This document shows, piece after piece, positions 23,201 through 34,730 of a stretch of 64,000 nucleotides of DNA. The stretch lies in the NCBI GenBank assembly GCA_009363875.1, contig CM018694.1, forward strand, positions 32,435,415 to 32,499,414, given 5' to 3'. The notes below the pieces were generated by a model that did no database searches, was not told the DNA's origin, and saw nothing but the letters and a program-made list of their open reading frames with translations. A program made the position numbers and the translations under genes. Position 1 is the stretch's first letter; the number at the start of each line of letters is the position of its first letter. The stretch comes from Mikania micrantha. Lineage: Eukaryota > Streptophyta > Magnoliopsida > Asterales > Asteraceae.

Positions 23201-23964
23201 CGATTCAAACCCTAGAGGATATGTTGAGAACATGCATCCTAGACTTCGATGGAAGTTGGGATAAACATTTACCACTCATCGAGTTCTCCTACAACAACAG
23301 CTACCACAACAGTATTGGATGTGCTCTGTTCAAAGCACTATATGGTAGAAAATGCCGGTCTCCAATTTTTTGGACCAAAGTGGGAGACAACAGAATCACT
23401 GGGCCTGAACTTATTAAGGAGACTACTGATAAGATAGCCCAGATACAACAGAGATTACAAGCAACACGTAGCCGCCAAAAGAGTTACGCAGATAAACGAC
23501 AAAAGCCTTTACAATTCCAAGTGGGTGACCGAGTCATATTGAAAGTGTCCCCGTGGAAAGGCGTGGTTCGTTTTGGGGCTAAAGGCAAACTAGCACCAAG
23601 GTATGTCGGACCGTTTGAGATAACTCAACGCATAGGTCCTGTGGCATACAGACTCAAACTCCCTGATGAACTCAGCGGAGTACACAATGTATTTCATATA
23701 TCAAACCTCAAGAGATGTCTCGCTGATGAATCATTGATCATACCTCTGGAAGAGATACAAGTGGATGAACAATTACATTTCATTGAATAACCTGTAGATA
23801 TTATGGATCGTGAAGTCAAGAGACTGAAGCGAAGCCGTATTCCTATTGTAAAGGTTCGTTGGAACTCAAAGCGCGGACCAGAATTTACCTGGGTGCGTGA
23901 GGATCACATGAAGACAAAGTATCCCCACCTGTTTGAAGAAGTAGTGCCCGACAATGATGCTTAA
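20239..23964 (+). pseudogene. gag-pol: Element A gag end and pol, broken
   Basis: This continues A after insertion B. Seen in order: zinc knuckles CTNCGKFGHWANQC (20434-20475) and CYNCGEPGHFSQDC (20545-20586); protease with DTGV at 20722 where DTGA is usual; RT with FIDD at 21701-21712; RNase H; integrase (CLTC, SDRD, SERT); and a chromodomain (KVRWNSKRGPEFTW). Lesions: a frameshift before the knuckles; TAA at 21022-21024; a frameshift near 21220; a deletion of about 20 bp before RT motif A near 21515 and another of similar size in RNase H near 22210; TAA at 22531-22533; and TAA at 23788-23790 just before the chromodomain. The first integrase catalytic acid is His (CAT at 22903-22905, AMHFITKLP). 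The normal stop is at 23962-23964. Confidence 0.93.
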
Positions 23965-23981
23965 ATTTCGAGACGAAATTT
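23963..23981 (+). promoter_or_regulatory. Conserved pre-polypurine hairpin, A
   Basis: AAATTTCG-AGA-CGAAATTT: a perfect 8-bp stem with a 3-nt loop, overlapping the stop codon and ending 17 nt before the LTR. The polypurine tract AACAAGGGGAGAC follows. Confidence 0.75.
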
Positions 23982-24806
23982 CTTTAACAAGGGGAGACTG
24001 TGACATCCAGTACCTGATAGTCCGGCAAGTCCGTACGGTATGTGTACTTTCACTATTTACTTTGTGTAAATACAAGGTGCGAACAGTGTGTGTAACAACA
24101 AAGCTCTGATAACAAGCAACAGCTGTATGTGTTTAAGTAAAAACTTAAAGACTGTAAGTACAACAACTCACGATAAACAACAGTTGTATATATTTAGGTG
24201 AAAACCTAAGTACAGTTAATACAACTAATCAAGAGAAACAACAGTGTACAAACGATTAACAAGAACTTAGCGGTTGCGATCTGATATCCATAGATGACAG
24301 GAATCAGATGGCCGATAATTCATGATGAAAAAAATGTGAATTCAAGGAAAACAATGGGAAAACAGGAAGTTTTGTTGAGTCCGTCAGTGAGGAAACACAA
24401 TTCAAAACCTAATTGCAGTGTCGTTTCAGAATAACGAACTGACAGTGTGTTTGCTTGGGTGACGATTCGCACAAACATATCTGTGAGTTTAGTGTTCTGA
24501 AATGATGACTGAAAAGTACTAAACAAGAATCAGAAAGGGAAACCATCGTCGTGTTCGTTCGGGTGACGATTCGAACGAATACGCGCGAAGGTGACGCGAT
24601 CTGACGAAACGTTTAAAATAAACGAATTCGATGAAATAATTTAACAAAAACAAATTAGAATATTTACTAGGAATTAACATCTTTTAAATATTGAAAACAA
24701 ATCTTATTTATTTAAAATACGTAAATACGCGCGTAACGATCCGGAAACGCAACGAAAACGAAAACGAAAACCGAGCAACAAAAACGAACCCGAACTCACC
24801 CGGGGA

Positions 24807-24813
24807 ATAAATA
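24807..24813 (+). promoter_or_regulatory. TATA-like box of A 3' LTR
   Basis: ATAAATA lies in CCGGGGAATAAATACCC. It is followed by a leader with CTCTCTCT tracts (24840-24890) and a donor-like CGAG|GTATTT near 25026. Confidence 0.4.
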
Positions 24814-26260
24814 CCCTAATTGAGTTCATCTAGCTCATTTATTTCACCTCTTTCTCTCTCTAAACACCTATTTCCGGATTCTCTCTCTCTACAATTTCAA
24901 TCTTCAACTCACTAGATCTTCTTCAATTCTTGATGCAATAGTGTGATTCTTGAGCCAAATCAAAGCTACAAACCTCCTCCACCTAGAAGTACAACTGATC
25001 TGAGGCAAAACCCACTGAAATTCGAGGTATTTGGCTGCAAAATCATGAAAAACTAGGGTTTTCTAAACCCTTGATCGACCCACATCATACAACCGTCTAA
25101 AACCATGAACAACCGAACCCTAGGCCTCGAAAAACATACCATTACATAACACACCCACTAGAAACCATTATTGACCACATGTAGAGCTAGAAGAAACACA
25201 TGGGGCGCGACGGCCTGTGACTAGGCCGAATGGGGGCCGAAGGAGGTTAGAGCCGAAGGGAGGGACTCGTTCGGCCAAAAGGCTAGGGTCGAAACGCTCG
25301 ATTTCCGGTCATGTCATTTGCTCGTGGGATCCATTCGGACTAGGGTCATTCGTTGCTGCCATTCGATCGTATCAAGTTCCATGCGGCCACTCCTCATTCG
25401 ATCGGGCTAGGACCCATTCGACACAGCCACTTTTAAATCGGCCAAGGATATTTGGCCTATGGCCATGTCATTCGAACGGCCACCCTCATTCACTTGGGCC
25501 TTAGCCATTCAATCTGGATAACATCATTCGACCCAGAAGCATTCATTCGGCCCATGTGGTTCGGCCCAAGAGATTGATTCGACCCACTTGAGTGTTCGAC
25601 CCTCATGACAAGGATGTAAACACATTTTTAAACAAAAGCTAAGGGATAACAATGCATGGGATTTCCTTAAAATACTAAAAAGGTGGCAAAGAAATTATGA
25701 AACAATAAAGAAACAAGTGATTTCCATAAACACATGTGAAGTTTTAAAGTGTAAACTTAGGTTTTATACTTAGAACTTGATGAAACCCAAATTTTACAAT
25801 ATGACATGGTTCTTTGTAGCTATGTAACAAACCAATTCAAGTTTAACTAAGATAACATGTCAAACTTTAAACTATAAACCTAAGTTATACTTATGACTTG
25901 AGTTAGTTTGCGAAGACCCCATCAATACAAGTAACTAACATATCATGTAAAGGTTTTGGAATTTCAAGAATGGGCTAAGGTAAGGGAAACATAAAATCAA
26001 AACACCATATACTAAGCTTAACTTAAAGTAGTTGAGTGTTAGTAAAATCTATGACCAATGAACAAGGCCGAATGCTGACCGAGACTTACGGGTGTTAGCC
26101 TACTTTAGGGCTTACACATACACACACACAAACACTTATAACTTATCCCTATAAGTTACAAACAACGTGAAATCAATACAGGATCGTGAAAACTACCACA
26201 AGTACAAAGAAGAGCACGTGCATTTCTTGCTAGAACTTAGTCATCCACAACAACTAAGAG

Positions 26261-27978
26261 GTGAGTTCATATGCCCCTTTTCTAATCTTAATTGATTTTA
26301 AACTCTCGGGGCTGAGAAACATGCTAAATCTTTTATTTATTTAAAAGTTTTAGTACAACATATTGTTTATATTATGATTTAGATAATATTGCTTGACTTA
26401 TTATCGTTTATCATTGTATGCATGCTTGTATGATCATGACATGACAGAGACAACTAAGATGAAACATGATAATGTAACTTCATGAATCATCAACACAATA
26501 GAATAATTCAGTGGTAAGATTTTATCTTATAACATTTAATTATTCTTGCAAGAACAAACAATGAGTTTATCACAAGTGAACATGATGACAACAACAACAA
26601 ACAAGAATGATATGAAGATAACATATCTTTATAATATCATTCACCACCGGAGTTAGCTAAGTGTAATAGGACAAGTTCTTATAACACTCAGCTTACAACT
26701 AGGTGCAGACTACAAGATAGCACGAAACAACGATCATCCACCACCTGAGTCGACTAAGTGTAGTAAGAGTAGTTCATACCACACTGTAGTGACAACAGGG
26801 TGACCATATGGAACAACAAGAATGATAAACATGATAACGTTCCTTCATGATAACAACATCTTTCACACAACAACTAACATTGTATATTAAGACAAGTTCT
26901 TATATAACTTTGTTAACAACAACGAGAATACCCAACATTGAGAACAAACAACGTTGGTGAACACACAATATAATTAATTACTATTAAGCTATCTGTATTA
27001 TATCACGACAATCATGTGCCATGTATTCAAGTTGATCATTGTAAGTCCCTCACACAAATCATTGACCAGTTAGTTTGACGTGACTAAACCGACGATAGCA
27101 TAGTGGTACCATAGGCTTGACAAACCTCCAGCTTGTAGGGCTGGTATGTTGATCATATTATCATTTGGCCGGTAACGTATGACCGGTGACAAAGCGACGA
27201 ACAGTCAGGGTCTGGTAAGCAACACATGGTGATATTAATCTACAGTAATAATGGTAATTAATCCATCAATCCTGTTGACTAGTAGACTGAAGAGTTGATT
27301 TTCCTTCATGTCACATTATTAGTAATAGTTTTGATGAGGCCTATGGGAATACAAAGTGGTAGAGGTAAATCGGATGCATTGTAAGCTGATTACGTGAGGA
27401 TTGCAATGGATTCCTTTTAGGCTCTATGCACTTCCAGTTGAGAACATATATCAATTGGTAAACTAACACTCTTATTATTAAAAGTGACTAATAGTTACCA
27501 CAAAGCGAGAGAATAATAACAAGGATTAGATTAAAATAATCTATTTTCCTTAACACAATGAGGGTTTATCAATACTTCGGTTTCATAACTAAACCCCTCT
27601 TATTATATTATTCTACATATAACACTGGGTGATGAACATAATGGATGGGTGAATATTAAACGGGATGAACATGTGAGATGAAAATGGGTATCTATATTTG
27701 TATTGCAAGTGGTGTTAAGTTCTATTAGATATGTGGTGGGATGTTGGCTGGGGCTTGTTCCCCTACATATGCCCTATATATAAGCATAGATAATAGGATG
27801 AGATACTACATGTAAATATAACTATGGAGAGACCATTGTGTGAACAGACGAACCAAAAATTTACAAGAATCATGTATGAAATTGTGATTGTGTATGTGAA
27901 CAGATCAATGTTTTCAATTATCAAACTTTTGAACTCACCAACCTAGTGTTGACTTTGTTTAAATGCATGTTTTCTTAG
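26261..27978 (+). other. Predicted leader intron in A 3' LTR
   Basis: The donor is AAGAG|GTGAGT (GT at 26261). The acceptor is TTTTCTTAG|GTGA (AG at 27977-27978), with TGTTGAC upstream. Confidence 0.5.
27735..27786 (+). promoter_or_regulatory. Conserved GGTGGG...CCCTATATATA box, copy 4
   Basis: GGTGGGATGTTGGCTGGGGC is followed by ACATATGCCCTATATATAAGCA; same position as copy 2 in the partner LTR. Confidence 0.5.
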
Positions 27979-28345
27979 GTGACAAACAGGTTTAGTCACC
28001 AGTATTCAAGAACATAGCTAGTGGACTTTTAGAAGACCTAGCTACATTTTGTGTTGTGCATACTTTTGGAATGACAAAACAATGAATCATCTTTTGTAGA
28101 TCTTGTACAGTTACAAGATAGAAACTCATTGATTCTTTTGAATATATTTACTTGTTTAAATTATGAACGATACATTGTAATTTAACTTTGTAATACTATA
28201 TCTTTGTCATGTTAGCATTTCTCAATTATATATCCTGTGCTATGCAAACAATCTGATCATTTTGATTATCAAACGATATCGCGCCCCGAGAACCTTCCGC
28301 CCGACGGGAAAGTCGATCCAGCCCGCCGGCTCTGGGTGTGACAGA

Positions 28346-28359
28346 TTGGTATCAGAGCC
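28346..28359 (+). other. Primer-binding site, A2
   Basis: TTGGTATCAGAGCC directly after the shared LTR. Confidence 0.9.
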
Positions 28360-28517
28360 ATGGTTATAGAGAAATATAGGTCATATTACTTAAACGGTTT
28401 GGCCTAGACTATAACCTAGGGACCCTCATGTAGAGAACATGCAACCTAGGATTCTATTTGCATACGTCTTCTGCATTTGATCACTGCACTAACCGATTTC
28501 TTTCGGTTATGATCAGA

Positions 28518-29302
28518 ATGCCGCCAAGAAGACCACCACCAGCTTTACTGCCACCACCACAAGATTCAGCTCCTCACACATCAACATCGACACCACCTGA
28601 TTCTCCTCCACATCCACCTCCACCTCCTCATTTACCTCCTCCTCCTCCACCACCCAACCATGAGTTGGATCCTGCTACTATAGCACTGGCCACACTGCTG
28701 ACCAGTCAACTGCGAGATGTGATCCCAGACATGATGAACAGAATCAACAGCAACAACAGTAACAACATCGCCAACTCATCTGGAGAAGGCAGCGGTAACA
28801 CCCGACACCATCAGGAATATTCCTACAAGAATTTTGTAGGATGCAAGCCACCAAGTTTCAGTGGCAGTGGGGGTGCCGTCGTATTGATCTAGTGGATCGA
28901 GAAGATGGAAACGACTCTCAACATAAGTGGTTGTCCTGATCAGCATAGGGTGAGGTATGCTGCTGGCTCGTTCAACAAACGGGCACTGACTTGGTGGAAC
29001 GCTCAAGTCCAAGTCAGGGGAAGAGACGAGGCGTTGTCAATGCCTTGGGAGGATTTCAAGACAATGCTGAGGGCAGAGTTTTGTCCGAGAAATCAGCTGA
29101 AAAAGGGTGAAACTGAACTACTCAACCTTGTGATGATTGGTGCTGGGCATCTGGCCTACACCACAAGATTTCATGAGCTGGCAACATTCGCACAGGATAT
29201 AGTGCCAACACTGGAGAAACGCATCGAGCGGTATGTCGGGGGACTACCGGCTTGCATTCAAGGTCATGTCATCGCTGCTCATCCAACTACCCTCGAGATG
29301 GC
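28518..29302 (+). pseudogene. gag: A2 gag, truncated
   Basis: A second copy of A-type gag, starting at MPPRRPPP (28518). It is nearly identical to A's piece at 5053-5803 and is in frame across the site where A carries its one-base deletion. A TAG at 28890-28892 replaces the Gln codon of A's LIQWIEK segment. The core segments ALTWWN, FCPRNQLKK and IERYVGGLPA are present. The copy ends within the LEMA segment, near 29302, at a junction with the 5'-truncated LTR of element G. There is no target duplication at the junction, so a deletion or recombination breakpoint is likelier than a clean insertion. Confidence 0.9.
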
Positions 29303-29747
29303 AGGGTTATAAATGTTTTATTCATATGTTCATAACTGCATATTCATATCTACAAATGTTAAACCTATTGTTCTCACCAACTACTTTTGTAGTTGACAGT
29401 TACTTTTCACGTGTTTCAGATAATCAGGTTTAGAGCATCACAAGGACAACTAAGGAGACCATAGTTAAGATAGAATAAGATGAAGAAACAAGCTAGGACG
29501 GATTAGAAACTCCCTTAATCCTGATTGTTTAATTGTCTTGTTTGAGTCTTATTTTGTAAACAATATTTTTGGGTCTGTAGTTGTCATTCTTTTGGTAGTT
29601 AGATAGATTGGCTGTAATTAAACAAATGTATAACATTATGAAACTTAGTAATGCATTGTGGTTGTTCTTCTTTCAATACTTGTGCATGATTCAACCATTG
29701 TTCGTCACTGCGCCATGGATTCTGCACGCGGCGCAGGGGGTGTGACA
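29303..29747 (+). repeat. Element G 5' LTR, tail only
   Basis: Only the last 445 bp or so of an LTR remain. They contain CTCACCAACTACTTTTG-TAGTTGAC, the acceptor-like GTGTTTCAG (AG at 29418-29419) and the end GGGTGTGACA. Then comes a decayed primer-binding site, CTGGTATTAGAGCC (29750-29763). Confidence 0.8.
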
Positions 29748-29763
29748 GGCTGGTATTAGAGCC

Positions 29764-31098
29764 AAAGTTGTAGAGAACTAGGAAAAACCGAATAATTAAT
29801 GTCCTAGACTATAACCTAAGCTACCCCATAGGACTAAGTGCTATAGGCTTGACGATACTTAGGATCTAAGTAAACTTAAGTAAGCATTAAGTCTACACTA
29901 AGCTTGGAAGATCTTAGGGATAAATCTTTCTAAGAATAGTTTGCAGAGTCAAGGAATTTGGATCGGAATTCTATAATCTTAGAAACCGAACTAAATTTCT
30001 CAACACATATTCATCAAAGGATTTCAGAGGCAAAGATATGTATTCTTAGTATCTTTGATTTGAAATTCTCATCATGTTATCATCATCATTAAGACTTCAT
30101 AATATAGAATCCGTGTAACAGTATTCTTAGTTGAAGTTCACACCAGGAGATCATTGTGCTCAATATACTGTAAGTATTGGGAACCTAGAATAATTAACCT
30201 ATGACACATATACTAAAACCTAAGGTCTTGATTTCAATTAAATTAAGAACCATGGTTTACACAATCATAGTCAAATTCATAGTACAAGAGACAATCATGA
30301 ATCAATCATAATCAATCAAGAGTTGGGATTCTAGCTTCAAATATAAACAGCGGCCTAGCTCTGGGATACTGAAGTGGTGGTGGGATGGCAGATGGGCTGG
30401 CACTTTGCTTGACCCTATGTATGGCCTATATGGAAACTCACTTCAGTATGACTGGGGGAATTCGGCGTGAGTATTTGAAGTGAAGATCCGGGAGCAACTG
30501 GGATCATTGAACATTAGTCAACCATATGAGATACAATCATTATGTGAATCAATCATAGATGAAATAACCATGTGTGAATCAATCAAGTGTGAGCACATGT
30601 GTGATTTAGTTCTACATGTTAACAATTGCTAGTAGGTGCACACATAATTCAATCATAATTCAACCATAGATTCAACCATAGTTCAGTTGATCAAGATCTT
30701 GAAATTCTTTATCAATGGAACATACTTGTGAATCAAAACAATCGTGTTGCCAAATGCTAGTAAGGGAACGATTGTGGTATATCGAAGCGGTGGTGGGCTG
30801 TCGGCTGGGATGGCAGTTAGCTTGACCCTACGTATGCCCTATATATATGCTATCTTCGGTAAATCGGGAAAGTGTCAATATGTAGGTTTGGTGGGGAAAT
30901 CTTATGAAACATTGAACATCATCATATAAGAAGTATATTAAGAATTTAACTGTTGTATGTTAACTGCTTGTATGTGTACTTGCTCATATTACATTGGAAT
31001 GATAATATTAGTAGTATGGAAATATTACTAACTTTATCTTATAAATTCAATTGTATCGTTTCTCATTACTAACCCACTTGTGGCTTTCTCTTCGTAGA
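29764..31098 (+). other. Element G leader with two copies of the conserved box
   Basis: About 1.3 kb of non-coding DNA between the primer-binding site and gag, with many ATCATAGT/CAATCA short repeats. The GGTGGG...CCTATAT box occurs at 30379-30434 (decayed, GGCCTATATGG) and 30792-30850 (CGTATGCCCTATATATATGC). No coding region is supported. Confidence 0.65.
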
Positions 31099-31600
31099 AT
31101 GCCTCCTCGACGTAACACTAACGGCGAGGATTCAACAAGTGGCAACGATGATGAGATCAACAAAATTTATCGAATCCTCGCCGTGCATATGAAAGATGTT
31201 ATTCTTGGCATGGTCACTGATAGTACCTAGAACCTTTGGGGAAGTACCAGTGATTCAGCAAACAATTCAAACACCGACATTACTGGAACTACAAACTTCA
31301 CTTTCAAGCAGTTCAATGATGCTAAGCCTCCTAAGTACGCTAGTATTGAGGGATCTACCGGCCTACTACAGTGGCTGGAGAGCATCGAGGATATCCTTGA
31401 CTTCACCGGATGTCTTGAAAATCTGAAGGTCAAGATGGCCTCAAGCGCTTTTCACAAAGGCGCACTCACCTGGTGGAATTCAGAGAAGAACACCAGAGGA
31501 CGGGAGGTTGCATTGGCCAGCCGTGGGAAAATTTCAAGAAACTACTTGTGGAGCAGTTCTTTTCACTCCATGAGCTGAAAAAGCTAGAGGCTGTGGATGT
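31099..31600 (+). pseudogene. gag: Element G gag fragment
   Basis: It starts at MPPRRNTN (31099). Gag features include FKQFNDAKPPKY, GLLQWLESIED and ALTWWNSEK. It is distinct from the gag of A and F, and nearer B and E in its GLLQW and TWWNSEK wording. It contains an in-frame TAG (31228-31230) and a frameshift near 31524. It ends at about 31600, soon after an LKKLEA segment, where unrelated DNA begins. The rest of G's gag and its pol are not in the window. Confidence 0.85.
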
Positions 31601-31681
31601 GGAGTTTGGCTGCTGACATTCTTTTGCACTGTCAAGATATCATTTAGTGTATCAAATATAACAACATTTCCACATGGATCG
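31601..31681 (+). other. Unassigned DNA left of F
   Basis: This joins 43767-44074 once F and one GATCG copy are removed. I do not recognise it. Both strands have short open frames (about 30-55 codons) across the joined site, too short to call. It ends in F's left target duplication GATCG (31677-31681). Confidence 0.5.
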
Positions 31682-31734
31682 TGTGACAATCCGACTTTTC
31701 ACACTAACCTTGTTAACGGAAGTTGGTGCTATAA

Positions 31735-32090
31735 CAGGCCCAACAAGGCCAATCAAAGCCCAATAATACCAATGAAGGCCTAATAAAATCAAGGAAGGCC
31801 CGGTAAGGCCCAATGGAGTCTATGAAGGCCCAATAAGATTAATTTAGGCCCAGTAAAGCCAAAGAAGATCCAGTGAAGTCAAGGAAGACCCAACAAGACA
31901 AATCAGTTCCAATAAAGCCTATAAAGGCCCAACAGAACTAAGTTAGGCCCAATAGGGGCAAATGGGGCCCAATGTAATCCAATTAAGGCCCAATAAGGCA
32001 CAGGGAGGCCCAATGGAATCTAGGAAGGCCCAGTAAAGTTTAGATAGGCCCAATAGTATTTTGAGGCCCAATTAGTTTAATTTAGGTCAA
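31735..32090 (+). repeat. GGCCCAA-rich degenerate repeat in F 5' LTR
   Basis: About a dozen GGCCCA cores occur in AAGGCCCAATAAG-like units of about 25-30 bp. The same array is in the 3' LTR (40948-41303). GGCCCA/TGGGCC is the plant site II motif bound by TCP factors; a regulatory role here is inference. Confidence 0.75.
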
Positions 32091-33276
32091 CAATGATTAA
32101 AAGAAGTCGATTAGTAACAACTAAGGATTTTAAGCTCAACTTGGTTAATCGAATTATTGTGCAATAGAGTTAAACCATATCTAAAGGATGTAATTTTGTA
32201 GAAATCAGTCTCAAATTATTCTAATTGCTGAATTGAGATTTATAATTATGTTATGAGTCCAATTTTGACTTTAAAAGTCAAAATTCGTGTAGAATGCATG
32301 AAGGAAATTCGAAATGTATTAAATTCGAAGTTGTAATTGCAAAATTATCACCCATAATCATTGTAATAATGATTATGAACCGTTTACATACGTTTTTACC
32401 TGTTAGAATTCGAATTTAATGGAATTAAGGATCCATAAGTTGTAACCGTAGCCCTTTACAACCAAAACCTCACAATTCGATTTCGATCATCACAATTAGA
32501 GTTACAGAAGTCTTATTCGGCACCCTTAGCATCCTAAACACACAACAATTTCAATCCAGAAGCAGTGATTCGAAGAATTCGAACAAAGGGCGGCCGAACA
32601 CCAACTCACAAGTTGATCTCTTTCGATTTGCTATCAAATCAAGTAAGTTTTCGTTCCTAAACTTTCTAAACATGCCGATTAAGGTGTAATTCAAATCAAT
32701 TTCAGTTGATAATATCGAATTATAAGAATTCAAGAGCTAGGGTTCATACTTGAAACGGTTTTGGGGGTTTCTGTTCAAATGTAGTAAAGAATCGAATTGA
32801 ATGTTATAGAAAGCTTCATAATGGGCCGATCAAGCTTATCCCTAACTGTATTTTGTGTAACAACATCGAATTGATCAAGTTTGATTCTAGGGTTCATCCT
32901 AGAATCGGTTTTGGGGGTTTTCGACCAAATTAGTTTAAGAAACAAATTAAATATCATGGGTAGATTCAGAGAGTGTCGATTAAGGTTAATGTTATGCTAA
33001 TTTCATTTTAGAACTAAGAATTGGATGAATTCGATGTTAGGGTTCATAAGATGAATATGTTTTGGGGTTTTTGATGCAAATTGATATGTTAGTCGAAATT
33101 GATTAATCATAGAGGTTCGGAAATTGTTGTTAAATGAAAACCCTATGGTTTTGGGTTTGAAAGGAATCGAATTCACGATCAAATAAGGATTGGAAGCTTC
33201 GGCTATATGAGATAAAAGAGAACCGGCCATGTAGGATGTAAAAGAATTTATTTCTGTTATCTTTCGCGATACCCTA

Positions 33277-33353
33277 GCGGGCGTAGTGGTTAGATGCATG
33301 TAGGTTGGTGTCGAGGGTCGCGGGTTCGAGTCCCGGCCCCAACCATTTTTTTT
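33277..33353 (+). other. tRNA-like segment with T8 tail in F 5' LTR
   Basis: GCGGGCGTAGTGGTTAGATG (imperfect A-box) is followed 35-40 nt on by a perfect B-box, GGTTCGAGTCC (33323-33333). GGTTGG (33303-) can pair with CCAACC (33339-33344). T8 follows, as in an RNA polymerase III terminator. The copy in the 3' LTR is at 42490-42566. It does not fold as a complete cloverleaf to my eye. Confidence 0.5.
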
Positions 33354-33736
33354 GGTTTTTATGCCAATTTAGTATTTCAATTATATCTTGTTCATTTCAA
33401 GTCCGTTTCTATCCGTTCAAGTTGCGTTGGAACCGTAACGAGAATACGAACGTGTTGAAATGATTAAATCCATATTTTTAATCCAAACACGAAATCGCGT
33501 ATAATTACGATTAATTGAATAAAATCAAATATGATTTTATTTAATCGATTTCAATGGCACGCGTACTTCCGTATGCCTAAATTCTCACACTTTAACATAC
33601 GTATGTTGATACGTATGTGATTTTAAGCACAAAACGATTATTCGAATAACAATAGGTTATTGTTTAAATCACAGATTCTTCGTAGAGGATTTCTACGCAA
33701 GTTCACACGTGTTTGATCATTCTACTACTATCAAAG

Positions 33737-34242
33737 GTGCGTACACGGCCCCTTTCTTATTTTAAACTGTTTTGGGGGAGAAAACATGTGCAACAAACTG
33801 ATTTTTAGATACATAACACTTGCATGAGTTATCTGTTTACATTATGTGAAAACATATCAACTTGAAAGTCCTTACACACCTCGAACCGTTTAGTTTGCTG
33901 TAATGCAAAGCGTGGTAGTTGGAAATAGATCTATTAGGTTTGACAAACCTCACCTGGTAGATGGGATCTACGCGGGTGTTTGACTGACCAAACACATTTT
34001 TTTTACTATTGTTGTGATAGACAATAGTGGCAAGGCGAAAACATGCTATAGCATGGCAACTAGTCAGCTTCGGTGTCGAACACGTATGTAAATAGTTTAT
34101 ATGACTAGCTATCATGACTGTGCAATTGTGATTATGTTATCTACAAACTTGTTATTCAAACTGATGTTTTGAACACTATGATTACTTAAAACCTGTGTTA
34201 TGCACCAACCTTTGTGTTGACTTGATTTGCATGTTTTCTCAG
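33737..34242 (+). other. Predicted leader intron in F 5' LTR
   Basis: The donor is AAAG|GTGCGT (GT at 33737) and the acceptor TTTTCTCAG|GAC (AG at 34241-34242), with TGTTGAC about 30 nt upstream. About 506 nt. Confidence 0.5.
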
Positions 34243-34549
34243 GACGCTAAGGCGCGCGTAACAGCTGGCATGGACTAGGAAGATAGAGTCTCATGCATTT
34301 CTTTTACTTTGATTATTTAAATCTGAATATTTAAGTACTTTGAATTGTAATGTTTGATTTACAACTGTTTATGGTTTTTAAACGCTTCCGCACTTTTTGT
34401 AAACTCTGGTTATTATGTTTGTTTTAAAGACCAACGTATGTTTTTGAAATTCATATAGAGGTCTTCGCTATGTCTAATGATCTGAGATCCTGGTTTGTCA
34501 CGTTCCCAAACGGTATGATTCCGTTAGTTGAAATTGGGGGTGTGACAGA

Positions 34550-34563
34550 TTGGTATCAGAGCC
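34550..34563 (+). other. Primer-binding site, F
   Basis: TTGGTATCAGAGCC, two bases after the 5' LTR. Confidence 0.92.
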
Positions 34564-34730
34564 ATTGGTTATAGCGAACTAGGTTTGCATTTGTAGGCCT
34601 AGACTATGACTGTTAGACATTAGACACATCTGCTTATACGTATTGCTTAGAAATTACATATGACATTATGTAATTGACTTGTTTACGTATTCCATGGCAC
34701 TGTACTTACATATGGTATTATGTAACAGGC

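Larger units (their letters stand above)
23999..28343 (+). repeat. LTR shared by A (as 3' LTR) and A2 (as 5' LTR)
   Basis: 4345 bp, TGTGACATCC...GGGTGTGACA. On its left are A's chromodomain, hairpin and polypurine tract, so it is A's 3' LTR. On its right come a primer-binding site and a second gag, so it is also a 5' LTR. It holds a TATA-like box (24807-24813), a CT-rich leader, an array of CATTCGG/ATTCGAC units (about 25220-25600, replacing the CGAACC array of its relatives), a predicted intron and the conserved box at 27735. Confidence 0.92.
31682..34547 (+). repeat. Element F 5' LTR
   Basis: It holds a GGCCCAA-rich array (about 31735-32090), a tRNA-like segment followed by T8 (33277-33353) and a predicted intron (33737-34242). 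No clear TATA box was found. Confidence 0.95.

Noticed and set aside
31099..31600. G gag as part of element F or A2
   Set aside because: Its wording differs from F and A2 gag, and it lies outside F's target duplication, behind its own LTR tail and primer-binding site.
33277..33353. A true tRNA gene
   Set aside because: The B-box and a T run are good, but the A-box is imperfect and I could not fold a complete acceptor, D and anticodon set. I keep it as tRNA-like only.
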